Positions 44,128 through 52,483 of a stretch of 64,000 bases of DNA are shown in pieces. Numbering within the stretch: position 1 is the stretch's first letter; the number at the start of each line of letters is the position of its first letter. Both the position numbers and the translations under genes were made by a program. Origin of the DNA: AV40 sp035568175 (GTDB lineage Bacteria > Verrucomicrobiota > Verrucomicrobiia > Chthoniobacterales > UBA10450); the NCBI GenBank assembly GCA_035568175.1, contig DATMON010000004.1:434001-498000 (forward strand), given 5' to 3'. The notes under the pieces were generated by a model that saw only the letters and a program-made list of their open reading frames with translations, had not been told where the DNA came from and searched no databases.

Positions 44128-44158
44128 TTTTGCTCCTTGGCTGATTTAAATCACTGCT

Positions 44159-44698
44159 TTATCGAAGTTGATCAAGGGCCTGGTTGAGGCGCAGAACGTT
44201 GACGCGCCGTTCGCCGAGAAATCCAAATTGCGGCTGCTCGGTCACCCGATCGACCAGCGCGGAAATTTGTTGAATCGACATCTTACGCGCCTCGGCGACG
44301 CGCGGGATCTGCGAACGCGCCGCCTCCGGCGAAATGTGCGGATCGAGTCCGCTACCAGATGCGGTCAACAAATCAACCGGAGCATCGTTTCCAAATTTTT
44401 CCCTGCGCTCGTCGATCGATTTCTTCAAATCCGCACTCGTCGGACCTTTGTTGCTCGCTCCGGAAGCGACGGTGGCATAATCGGCGCTGGAGGGCCGTGG
44501 CCAGAAATAGCGCGGCGATTCGAACTTTTGCGCGAGTAGATCAGAGCCGATGAATCTACCGTTCACAACGATTCTTGAACCGTTTGCTTGCTTGGGAAAT
44601 AGGAGCTGCGCGATTCCAGTCATTACCAGGGGGTAGAGAATGCCCGTCAGCAAGGTAAGTACTATATAGATGCGCAGCGATTGAACGATTGTTTTCAT
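44159..44698 (-). CDS. kdpC: Potassium-transporting ATPase subunit C
   Basis: A 179-aa single-span periplasmic subunit that stabilises KdpA-KdpB. One N-terminal helix (about residues 7-29), NGRFIGSDLLAQKFESPRYF, RPSSADY, and SGSGLDPHISPEAARSQI (about 124-141) are hallmark segments. ATG 44698 was chosen for the AAAGGAA site upstream; the frame also opens at 44740. Its start overlaps the stop of the small ORF between kdpB and kdpC (ATGA). Confidence 0.94.
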   Translation of the reverse strand: MKTIVQSLRIYIVLTLLTGILYPLVMTGIAQLLFPKQANGSRIVVNGRFIGSDLLAQKFESPRYFWPRPSSADYATVASGASNKGPTSADLKKSIDERREKFGNDAPVDLLTASGSGLDPHISPEAARSQIPRVAEARKMSIQQISALVDRVTEQPQFGFLGERRVNVLRLNQALDQLR

Positions 44699-44895
44699 GG
44701 GCGTTCCTTTGGTTCCCAGAGCGGATTTGCCAGAAACCACGTCCAGAATGGGTAAGAGTCCGCCCCGTTCCGCTCACTCGGAGAAATCTTGATGGGCGCA
44801 GCTGAATCAGGAAGGCTAGCCAGACAATCGGACAGGCGCCCGCTGAAATCTTCGACTCGCGCAATTGGAACAAAGATGAACACGATCGTTTTCAT
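44695..44895 (-). CDS. Small ORF between kdpB and kdpC, function unknown
   Basis: A 66-aa frame that starts 3 bp after the kdpB stop and ends in an ATGA overlap with kdpC. It begins MKTIVFIFVPIA, a short hydrophobic stretch, followed by a soluble part containing two Trp-rich turns (YPFWTWFLANPLW). The first codons resemble the kdpC start (MKTIV), so the region might descend from a partial duplication. The neat fit between neighbours favours translation. It is not KdpF, which is a shorter hydrophobic peptide before kdpA, and I see no kdpF. Confidence 0.45.
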   Translation of the reverse strand: MKTIVFIFVPIARVEDFSGRLSDCLASLPDSAAPIKISPSERNGADSYPFWTWFLANPLWEPKERP

Positions 44896-44898
44896 TGG

Positions 44899-46980
44899 TT
44901 AAGCCAGATGCAGTGCCACGAGTGCGAGATCGATTAACTTGATCCCGATGAACGGGGCAATCAGTCCGCCGACGCCGTAAATCAGAAGATTGCGAACCAG
45001 AATCTGGGCCGCGCCAACTGCGCGATATTTCACGCCGGCGAGGGCGAGCGGAATGAGTGCGACGATGATCAGCGCATTGAAAATGACCGCGCTCAGGATT
45101 GCGCTCTCGGGAGAATGCAACTGCATGATGTTGAGCGCGGCTAACGGGCCAGCCTGCGCGCCTTCAGCCAGATAAAGCGATCCGAACATCGCGGGCAAAA
45201 TGGCAAAATATTTTGCGACATCATTGGCAATACTGAATGTCGTGAGCGCGCCGCGCGTCATTAGAAGTTGCTTACCGATCTCGACAACTTGAATAAGCTT
45301 CGTCGGATTACTGTCGAGATCGACCATGTTGCCGGCTTCGCGCGCGGCTTGGGTGCCCGTGTTCATTGCCACGCCGACGTCGGCCTGCGCGAGCGCCGGC
45401 GCGTCGTTCGTTCCGTCGCCCGTCATCGCGATGAGGCGGCCTTCCGCCTGCTCCGCGCGAATGCGCTTGAGTTTGTCCTCCGGTGTCGCTTGCGCCATGA
45501 AATCGTCCACGCCCGATTCGGCGGCGATCGCGCCAGCAGTGAGCGGATTGTCACCCGTAATCATGACGGTCCGTATGCCCATCTTGCGCAGTTGGGCGAA
45601 GCGTTCCTTGATTCCGCCTTTGACGATGTCCTTGAGCTCGATAACGCCGAGCGCTTGTCGATCTTCGGCAACGACAAGCGGTGTTGCGCCGCGCCGCGAA
45701 ATCTCATCGACGGTCTTAGCGACAGCCTGCGGAAACGCGCCGCCATTTGATTCCACAAAACTCTGAATCGATTGCGCCGCGCCTTTGCGAATGCTGATCG
45801 TCGCTTGCGTTCCGTTCGCGTGCAGGTCGATCCCGCTCATTCGCGTTTGCGCCGTGAATGGAACGAACGTCGCCTCCAGCTCGTGCATCTCTCGCGCGCG
45901 CAGACCGAATTTTTCTTTCGCGAGCACAACGATACTCCGTCCTTCCGGCGTTTCATCGGCCAGAGAGCCGAGTTGCGACGCGCCCGCGAGATAACCCTCT
46001 TCAACACCGGGCGCGACGTGGAACGCGACCGCCATCCGATTGCCCATCGTGATTGTGCCGGTTTTATCGAGCAGCAGAACGTCGATATCGCCGGCCGCTT
46101 CGACTGCGCGACCGCTGGTGGCGAGGACGTTTTGCCTCACGAGCCGATCGATTCCGCTGATACCGATAGCGCTGAGCAGTCCGCCGATCGTTGTCGGAAT
46201 CAAACAAACGAGCAGCGAAACCAAAACGGGAACGCTGACGTTGACCGCATTTTGCTGACCGGCTGCATTTTCGCTGTAATGCGCGAAAGCCGGGAGCGTG
46301 AAGACGGCGAGAATGAAAAGCGCGGTCAAGCTGACCAGCAGAATGCTGAGCGCGATTTCGTTCGGTGTTTTCTGCCGGCGCGCGCCTTCGACCAGCGCGA
46401 TCATACGATCGATAAAAGTGTTTCCTTGCTCACTGGTGATACGGATCACGATGCGGTCGCTCAGGACGCGCGTTCCGCCGGTCACGGCGCTGCGGTCGCC
46501 GCCGCTCTCGCGAATGACCGGAGCCGATTCACCGGTGATAGCAGATTCATCGACGCTGGCGATTCCCTCAATGACCTCGCCGTCCCCGGGAATGAGATCG
46601 TTAGCTTCGCAAACGACAACGTCACCTTTCTTTAATGCGCTGGCGGGAATTTTCTCCTCGCGGCCATTTTGCAACCGACGCGCCATGGTGGTCGTGCGCA
46701 TTCGACGCAACGCTTCGGCTTGCGCTTTGCCCCGGCCTTCGGCCATCGCTTCCGCAAAATTCGCAAAGAGCAATGTGAACCAGAGCCAGAGCGTGATTTG
46801 AAAATTAAAACTGCTGAAGTGAAAGATCGTGATTGCGGAAGTCCAGATCGCGCCGATCAGGACAACGAACATGACCGGGCTCCGCCACTGCACCCGTGGA
46901 TTGAGCTTCTTGAAAGAGTCCCAAATTGCGGGCCGGATCAACGACGGATCGAAGATGGAGGATGTCGATCTTGCACTCAT
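44899..46980 (-). CDS. kdpB: Potassium-transporting ATPase ATP-binding subunit B
   Basis: A 693-aa P-type ATPase subunit that energises KdpA. Phosphorylation motif DKTGTITMGNR (about residue 305), actuator loop TGESAPV, and hinge TGDGTNDAPALAQADVGVAMN are all intact. ATG 46980 was chosen because SIFDPSLIRPAIWDSFKKLNPR is the family start; the longer open frame runs inside kdpA. The kdpA stop lies 1 bp upstream. A copy of the dispersed decamer spans codons 3-6 (46963-46972). Confidence 0.96.
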   Translation of the reverse strand: MSARSTSSIFDPSLIRPAIWDSFKKLNPRVQWRSPVMFVVLIGAIWTSAITIFHFSSFNFQITLWLWFTLLFANFAEAMAEGRGKAQAEALRRMRTTTMARRLQNGREEKIPASALKKGDVVVCEANDLIPGDGEVIEGIASVDESAITGESAPVIRESGGDRSAVTGGTRVLSDRIVIRITSEQGNTFIDRMIALVEGARRQKTPNEIALSILLVSLTALFILAVFTLPAFAHYSENAAGQQNAVNVSVPVLVSLLVCLIPTTIGGLLSAIGISGIDRLVRQNVLATSGRAVEAAGDIDVLLLDKTGTITMGNRMAVAFHVAPGVEEGYLAGASQLGSLADETPEGRSIVVLAKEKFGLRAREMHELEATFVPFTAQTRMSGIDLHANGTQATISIRKGAAQSIQSFVESNGGAFPQAVAKTVDEISRRGATPLVVAEDRQALGVIELKDIVKGGIKERFAQLRKMGIRTVMITGDNPLTAGAIAAESGVDDFMAQATPEDKLKRIRAEQAEGRLIAMTGDGTNDAPALAQADVGVAMNTGTQAAREAGNMVDLDSNPTKLIQVVEIGKQLLMTRGALTTFSIANDVAKYFAILPAMFGSLYLAEGAQAGPLAALNIMQLHSPESAILSAVIFNALIIVALIPLALAGVKYRAVGAAQILVRNLLIYGVGGLIAPFIGIKLIDLALVALHLA

Positions 46981-46981
46981 A

Positions 46982-48676
46982 TTAGAACGTCCGCCCGGCT
47001 TGCATGAGGAAATGCTCGACGACCGGACCGAGCGAAAGGACCGGGAAAAATGTAAGCGCACCGACGATCAAGACGATCGAGATCAGAAGAATGGTGAAGA
47101 CCGCGCCGTTGGTCGGAAAAGTCCCGCTCGACGGCGGTGCCGTTTTCTTTTGCGCAAGGCTCCCGGCGATGGCGAGCACCGGCACGATGATGGCGAAGCG
47201 ACCAACGAACATGTTGATCGCCAACATGTAGTTGTACCAATCCGTGTTGGCGTTGATGCCGGCGAAGGCGCTGCCATTATTTGCCGCCGCTGAAGTGAAC
47301 GCGTAAACAACTTCGCTCAGTCCGTGCGGACCGCCGTTGTTCAGACTTTTGAGCGCCTCGGGATACAACATGGTCAACGCGCTTCCGCAGAGAATCACTA
47401 CGGGGGACGCGAGAACGGCTATGACCGCCCAGGTCACTTCTCGCGCTTCGATTTTTTTTCCGAGATATTCCGGCGTGCGACCGACCATCAATCCGGCGAT
47501 AAAAACGGTAAGCAGAACGAACATGAGCATTCCGTAGAACCCCGCGCCGACTCCACCGAAGATTACTTCGCCGAGCATCATGTTGATGAACGGAACCAAA
47601 CCGCCGAGCGGAGTGAGACTGTCGTGCATCATATTTACTGCGCCGCAGGACGCATCGGTCGTAACGGTGGCGAAGAGGGCGGAGTTAAATTGCCCGAAGC
47701 GGACTTCCTTTCCTTCCAATGATGGCGTTGCCAGGCCAAGCGCATGGTTTGGTTGCAGCTCGGCCCACCAAAGGGTCGCGAAGCCGGCGAGAAACAGTGC
47801 GAACATGGCCGCCCAGATCGCCCACCCCTGGCGGCGATCTTTCGCCATCAGGCCAAACATGTAAACAAGCGCAGAGCCGAGCCAAAAGATGACAAAGACT
47901 TCAATGAAGTTGCTCAGCGCTGTTGGATTTTCGAACGGGTGCGCGCTGTTTTGGCCAAAAAATCCGCCGCCATTTGTCCCGAGCTGTTTGATTGCGATCT
48001 GCGACGCGACCGGCCCAAGCGGAATTTGCTGGGACGCGCCTTCGAGGGTCGTGGCGGTCGGATAGCCATCGAAGGTTTGCACGACGCCTTGTTGCGCGAG
48101 CACAACCGCGATCAAGATCGACAACGGTAACAAAATGTAGAGCGTGCAACGCGTGAGATCGGCCCAAAAATTTCCGATCCCGTTCGCTTGTTTGCGCACC
48201 AGTCCACGTACCAGCGCCACCGCGACGGCGATACCCGTCGCCGCGCTCACGAAATTGTGCACCGCGAGCCCGGCCATTTGAGTGAAGTAACTCATCGTGT
48301 TCTCGCCGGAATAGGCCTGCCAGTTCGTGTTCGTCATGAAGCTCACGGCGGTGTTGAACGCGAGAGCGAATGGAACATTCGGCAAATGTTGCGGATTAAA
48401 CGGAAGCCATTGCTGCGTCAGTTCCATCACCAGCAACACAGCGCCACCGGCGATGTTAAATATCAGCATCGCAATCGCGTACGCCTTCCAGGACATTTCC
48501 TTCGCTGGATCGACATCGGACAATTTGTAGATCCAGCGCTCGATTGGTCCCAACAAGTGCGAAAGAAAATGATGCTCGCCTTCAAACACGCGCACCATGA
48601 AGCGTCCGAGCAGCGGCGTAATCGCAAGCAAGCCGCCGATGAACAAGGCCAACTGGCCGAAATCGCGCGCGTTCAC
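46982..48676 (-). CDS. kdpA: Potassium-transporting ATPase subunit A
   Basis: A 564-aa channel-like subunit with four repeated selectivity-filter regions: MTNTNWQAYSGE, LGTNGGGFFGQNSAHPFENP, DASCGAVNMMHD, and TSAAANNGSAFAG. About 10-12 membrane spans. GTG at 48676 gives the normal start NARDFGQLALFIGGLL. First gene of the kdp operon, with the shared spacer 48677-48812 to the divergent permease. Confidence 0.96.
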   Translation of the reverse strand: MNARDFGQLALFIGGLLAITPLLGRFMVRVFEGEHHFLSHLLGPIERWIYKLSDVDPAKEMSWKAYAIAMLIFNIAGGAVLLVMELTQQWLPFNPQHLPNVPFALAFNTAVSFMTNTNWQAYSGENTMSYFTQMAGLAVHNFVSAATGIAVAVALVRGLVRKQANGIGNFWADLTRCTLYILLPLSILIAVVLAQQGVVQTFDGYPTATTLEGASQQIPLGPVASQIAIKQLGTNGGGFFGQNSAHPFENPTALSNFIEVFVIFWLGSALVYMFGLMAKDRRQGWAIWAAMFALFLAGFATLWWAELQPNHALGLATPSLEGKEVRFGQFNSALFATVTTDASCGAVNMMHDSLTPLGGLVPFINMMLGEVIFGGVGAGFYGMLMFVLLTVFIAGLMVGRTPEYLGKKIEAREVTWAVIAVLASPVVILCGSALTMLYPEALKSLNNGGPHGLSEVVYAFTSAAANNGSAFAGINANTDWYNYMLAINMFVGRFAIIVPVLAIAGSLAQKKTAPPSSGTFPTNGAVFTILLISIVLIVGALTFFPVLSLGPVVEHFLMQAGRTF

Positions 48677-48724
48677 ATAATCAATCTCGCCGCAGGCGAC
48701 GGGTCGCGTTAATTAAACTGAGGG

Positions 48725-48738
48725 TTTAACCTGTTAAA
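48725..48738. promoter_or_regulatory. Palindrome in the kdpA/permease divergent spacer
   Basis: TTTAAC-CT-GTTAAA is a perfect 6+2+6 palindrome in an AT-rich stretch (48715-48750), about 50 bp upstream of kdpA and 75 bp upstream of the divergent permease. KdpE binding sites are AT-rich and lie close to the kdp promoter, so this is a candidate operator; nothing else supports it. Confidence 0.3.
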
Positions 48739-48812
48739 AATTCGTTAAAAGCCGGCGCTAAGAAAGCACTTGTCATCGGCGGAGTGCCCAATGAACAGTC
48801 TCCGCACGCCCA

Positions 48813-50711
48813 ATGGCTGATTTGATTATTACCGAGAGCGGCGCGGTGCATCGGCCGCGCAATGTCGATTGGAAACGCGCTGCCGCGCTTCTCTATGGGG
48901 ATTGGGGCACGAGCAAAGCGTACGTGATCGGCCTGGCGTTCTTGGCCGCCGGATTTTCGTCGCTGCCGATCATTCTCGCTGTTTGCGCGCTGACCGGTTT
49001 GGTCGGGATCAATTACATCGTGATTTGCCGCCATTTTCCCGACGGCGGCGGAGTTTACTCCGCGGCGCGGTCGCAGGGACGATTGCTCGCCGTTGTCGGC
49101 GCGCTTCTTTTGTTGGCTGATCTGACGGTGACCGCAGCGCTCAGCGGCTGGTCGGCTTTGACCTACATTACTTCCGGCGCGGAGCACATCGCCTGGATCA
49201 AATTTCTCCGCGATCACATCGCGCTTACCACCATTGCGATTCTCTTGATCATGGGCGTGATCAATTACTTTGGTCCGAAACATTCCGGCAGTCTTGCGGT
49301 CGCGCTCGCGGTGCCAACGTTGATCGTGGTCGTTATTTTAATCGGCATCAGTGCGCCGCATCTGACCACACATTTCCTGCAGCCGCGCCAGGAAAGTCTG
49401 GGGACACTTTGGGTCCAATTCGTTGGCGTGATTCTCGCGCTCTCCGGAGCCGAGTCGATCGCCAACGTCACCGGTGTAATGAAGCTCGATCCCGGCTCGA
49501 CCATGGATAAGCCAAGCGTCGCGCACGAATCGCTTAAGGCGATCGTTCCCGTAGCAATCGAAGTTGTCGTCGGCACAGCATTACTGGGCTGGGCGATGCT
49601 CTCGCTGCCATCGGTCCTCGGAAAGACTCTGCACCTCACGGACCTGTCATCGATCTCTTCCGTCATCCAATTACGGAGCGAGGACATGCTCCGCTTCATC
49701 GGTGAACAATTCGCCGCCGCAACGTTTTCACCGGCCGTCGGCAATTTGTTCGGTTGGATCGTTGGAATCGTTTTTTTCCTACTTCTCCTGAGCGCGGCCA
49801 ATACCGCCATCGTCGCCATGATCGGATTGCTTTACATGATGTCGCGCGATCGCGAGATGCCGCGGCAATTCCGACGATTAAATCGCCATGGCGTTCCGAT
49901 TTACCCGCTACTGATCGCTCTCGGATTGCCAACAGTCGTTCTGCTTTTCGTCGCGAGCTTCACCGCATTGGCAGGGCTATATGCGATCGGCGTCGTCGGT
50001 GCGATCACGGTCAACGTTGGCTCGTGCGCGTTTAACCGCAGCGTCGGTTTCACCTGGTACGATCGCGTTCTTTTCGGCGTTACGTTTTGCATTCTGTTCG
50101 TGGTCGAGCTGACCTTGGCGCACACGAAACAGGACGCGCTCTTTTTCGTGGTGGTGGTTCTGGGTGTTGGACTGGCTTTGCGCGCTTACACCCAAAAGAG
50201 GCAAGGTCTGACCACGCTGACTGTCACGCGCGAAGTGGCGAAAATGGTTACGCCAGACCTCGAGGCTCGCGTGCAACCACGTTTGCAAGAAGGGCAGAAA
50301 ATATTGGTGGCCGCGCGCGGCATCACACCCGTGCTCGGATTTGCGCTCGATGAAGCGCAGTTGCGCAAAGCGACTCTTTGCGTGCTCTACGTCAAAGAGG
50401 TTGCCGTTTATTTCTCCGGTGGACCGGCTTCACTTGGCCGCGCGAAATGGCAGGACGATCCCGAAGCAAACGCGATCATGTCCTTGATGATGAAGCTCGG
50501 AGCTGAGCGCGATGTATGCGTCATTCCGGTTTATGCGGTTAGCCAGGACGCCGCCGCAACGATTGTCGATCTTTCCGCGACCATGGGCGTCGATTATTTG
50601 GTGATTGGTTCGACCCAACGAACCGCCCTGACCAACCTTCTTCGGGGCAGTGTGGTGACAAACGTCGCTCAGCACTTGCCCGACACGATTCAGCTTCTCA
50701 TCTTCGGCTAG
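48813..50711 (+). CDS. APC-superfamily permease with C-terminal USP-like domain, paralogue 2
   Basis: A 632-aa paralogue of the protein at 37327: about 12 membrane spans, then a cytoplasmic USP-like domain (about 500-632: KILVAARGITPVLGFALDEAQLR...VDYLVIGSTQRTALTNLLRGSVVTNVAQ). Shared segments include DWKRAAALLYGDWGTSKAYVIGLAF, CRHFPDGGGVYSA and ALSGAESIANVTGVMKLDPGS. It is divergent from kdpA, so the pair brackets the kdp genes. USP-type domains bind nucleotides in other proteins, hinting at ligand control; a potassium substrate is inferred from context. Confidence 0.82.
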   Translation: MADLIITESGAVHRPRNVDWKRAAALLYGDWGTSKAYVIGLAFLAAGFSSLPIILAVCALTGLVGINYIVICRHFPDGGGVYSAARSQGRLLAVVGALLLLADLTVTAALSGWSALTYITSGAEHIAWIKFLRDHIALTTIAILLIMGVINYFGPKHSGSLAVALAVPTLIVVVILIGISAPHLTTHFLQPRQESLGTLWVQFVGVILALSGAESIANVTGVMKLDPGSTMDKPSVAHESLKAIVPVAIEVVVGTALLGWAMLSLPSVLGKTLHLTDLSSISSVIQLRSEDMLRFIGEQFAAATFSPAVGNLFGWIVGIVFFLLLLSAANTAIVAMIGLLYMMSRDREMPRQFRRLNRHGVPIYPLLIALGLPTVVLLFVASFTALAGLYAIGVVGAITVNVGSCAFNRSVGFTWYDRVLFGVTFCILFVVELTLAHTKQDALFFVVVVLGVGLALRAYTQKRQGLTTLTVTREVAKMVTPDLEARVQPRLQEGQKILVAARGITPVLGFALDEAQLRKATLCVLYVKEVAVYFSGGPASLGRAKWQDDPEANAIMSLMMKLGAERDVCVIPVYAVSQDAAATIVDLSATMGVDYLVIGSTQRTALTNLLRGSVVTNVAQHLPDTIQLLIFG

Positions 50712-50712
50712 C

Positions 50713-51450
50713 GTGACTTCGAAACCGGTTCGCATCGCGATGTGGTCGGGTCCGAGGAATATTTCGACAGCAATGATGCGCGCCTGGGGTAATCGCCCGG
50801 ACACCGCTGTCATCGACGAGCCGTTTTATGCGTACTATTTAGAGAGGACCGGCAAAAACCATCCCGCCGCAACCGAAGTGATCGCGCGAGGCGAAACCGA
50901 TTGGCGAAAAATCGTCCCCGGTCTGACGAAAGGGCCGATTCCATCCGGCAAGCGCATCTTCTTTCAAAAACAGATGACGCATCATTTGCTGCCCGAGATC
51001 GACCGGGAATGGATTGTCGATCTCGTAAATTGTTTTCTCATCCGCGATCCGCGCGAAGTCATTCTTTCCTATATCAAAAAGAACCCCGAGCCGGCGCTGG
51101 GAGATCTTGGCTTCGTTCAGCAATCCGAGATTTTCAATTTCGTGCGTGAGCGAACCAATTCGATCCCACCGATCGTTGATGCACGCGATGTTCTGCAGAA
51201 CCCTGGGCGAATCCTACGACTTCTTTGCGAGGCAATTGGCGTTCCCTTCGATGCGGCGATGCTCTTGTGGCCGCCCGGATTACGCGAAACCGACGGGATT
51301 TGGGCAGAATATTGGTACGATGAGGTGGCAAGATCGACATCGTTCCAGCCCTACAAACCGCGCGAAGGAAAAGTGCCTGATGGCCTTCACGAGATCTATC
51401 AGCGAAGCCAGGAATGCTACGAACAGCTTTATCAGCACCGGCTGGGCTAG
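50713..51450 (+). CDS. Sulfotransferase-family protein
   Basis: A 245-aa P-loop protein. MWSGPRNISTAMMRAW near the N terminus matches the 5'-phosphosulfate-binding loop, and FLIRDPREVILSYIKK (about residues 109-124) the 3'-phosphate-binding region of PAPS-dependent sulfotransferases. The acceptor is unknown. It starts at GTG 50713, 1 bp after the permease stop, and precedes a class IV aminotransferase on the same strand. Confidence 0.75.
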   Translation: MTSKPVRIAMWSGPRNISTAMMRAWGNRPDTAVIDEPFYAYYLERTGKNHPAATEVIARGETDWRKIVPGLTKGPIPSGKRIFFQKQMTHHLLPEIDREWIVDLVNCFLIRDPREVILSYIKKNPEPALGDLGFVQQSEIFNFVRERTNSIPPIVDARDVLQNPGRILRLLCEAIGVPFDAAMLLWPPGLRETDGIWAEYWYDEVARSTSFQPYKPREGKVPDGLHEIYQRSQECYEQLYQHRLG

Positions 51451-51461
51451 GACCCGGAAGA

Positions 51462-51527
51462 TTGTAGAGGCGCTTGTGCCAAGCGCCTATTTATTAGTTC
51501 GGCGTTTGAGACAAAACGCCGCTACAA
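51462..51527. repeat. REP-like palindromic element, copy C
   Basis: A 66-bp element: TTGTAG, hairpin AGGCGCTT-GTGCC-AAGCGCCT, an A/T spacer, hairpin CGGCGTTT-GAGAC-AAAACGCCG, then CTACAA. It is the clearest copy of the two-stem architecture and fills most of the 130-bp spacer between the sulfotransferase and aminotransferase genes. The second stem might also work as a terminator. Confidence 0.75.
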
Positions 51528-51580
51528 CGTTTTAGTGCTTTTCCTGCTTTCCTGTTTTCCTGAGCGATCATTCCTCTTTC

Positions 51581-52483
51581 ATGTTGCAGAAATTAAATCC
51601 GAAGAACCGCGACTTGATCGTGAACATCAACGGTGAGCTCGTACACCGCGACAAAGCAGGGATCAGTCCGTTCGATTCGGCGGTGCAAGGCGGCGACGCT
51701 GTTTGGGAAGGACTTCGGCTTTACAACGGTCGGATCTTCAAATTGCACGAGCACCTCGACCGCCTCGAGCGCTCCGCGCACGCATTATCGATTGTCGATC
51801 TTCCGCCACGCGAAAAAATCATCGAAGAACTCAAACGCACACTCGCGGCCAATAAAATGCGCGACGGCGTCCACATTCGTCTCACCCTCAGTCGCGGAGT
51901 CAAAATAACTTCCGGGATGGATCCGCGACTGAATCAAAACGGAGCGACGCTGATCATTCTCGCCGAGCACAAGGCGCCGGTTTATTCCAAGGATGGTCTC
52001 AAACTGATCACCGCATCGATCCGGCGGCCGCCACCGGAAGTTCTGGATGCGCGGATTCATCATGCCAATCTGCTCAATTCCATCTTGGCCAAGATCGAAG
52101 CGAACAACGCCGGCGCAGACGACGCGCTCATGCTCGACATCAACGGATTCATGGCCGAGACCAACGCGACCAATGTTTTCATCGTGCGCAAAGGCGACCT
52201 CGCCACGAGCAAGGCGGTCGCGTGTCCGGAAGGAATCACGCGCGCGACCGTGATCGAAATCGCCGCCGCCGAAAAAATCCGCTGTGTCGAAGCCGATTTG
52301 TCGCCGGTCGACGTTTACGGCGCGGAAGAAATGTTTTGCACCGGCACGATGGGTGAGCTTGCCGCTGTCGTTAAGATCGACAACCGCGTGATCGGTGACG
52401 GCAAACCCGGCCCGATGACAAAGCGCTTAAGCGACCTTTACGCGAAGCGCACCGCGACCGAAGGCGTTCAGGTTGTTGATTAA
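51581..52483 (+). CDS. Branched-chain/D-amino-acid class IV aminotransferase
   Basis: A 300-aa PLP-dependent fold-type IV enzyme. The catalytic Lys is probably in the segment RRPPPEVLDARIHHANLLNSILAK-like region (about residues 147-170), which departs from the usual KTxNYLxN; downstream EANNAGADDALMLDINGFMAETNATNVF is the classic signature. VWEGLRLYNGRIFKLHEHLDRL is typical of IlvE and related enzymes. Exact substrate (branched-chain, D-amino acid or aminodeoxychorismate) is not certain. It converges with the permease array with no gap. Confidence 0.85.
   Translation: MLQKLNPKNRDLIVNINGELVHRDKAGISPFDSAVQGGDAVWEGLRLYNGRIFKLHEHLDRLERSAHALSIVDLPPREKIIEELKRTLAANKMRDGVHIRLTLSRGVKITSGMDPRLNQNGATLIILAEHKAPVYSKDGLKLITASIRRPPPEVLDARIHHANLLNSILAKIEANNAGADDALMLDINGFMAETNATNVFIVRKGDLATSKAVACPEGITRATVIEIAAAEKIRCVEADLSPVDVYGAEEMFCTGTMGELAAVVKIDNRVIGDGKPGPMTKRLSDLYAKRTATEGVQVVD

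Noticed and set aside
45772..46635. 287-codon plus-strand frame opposite kdpB
   Set aside because: Charged, low-complexity antisense frame; kdpB on the other strand is intact.
48677..48812. A kdpF gene before kdpA
   Set aside because: No short hydrophobic frame was found in the spacer on the kdpA strand.
48677..48812. A c-di-AMP (ydaO-type) riboswitch before the permease or kdpA
   Set aside because: The spacer is too short and shows no ydaO-like paired structure that I could recognise.
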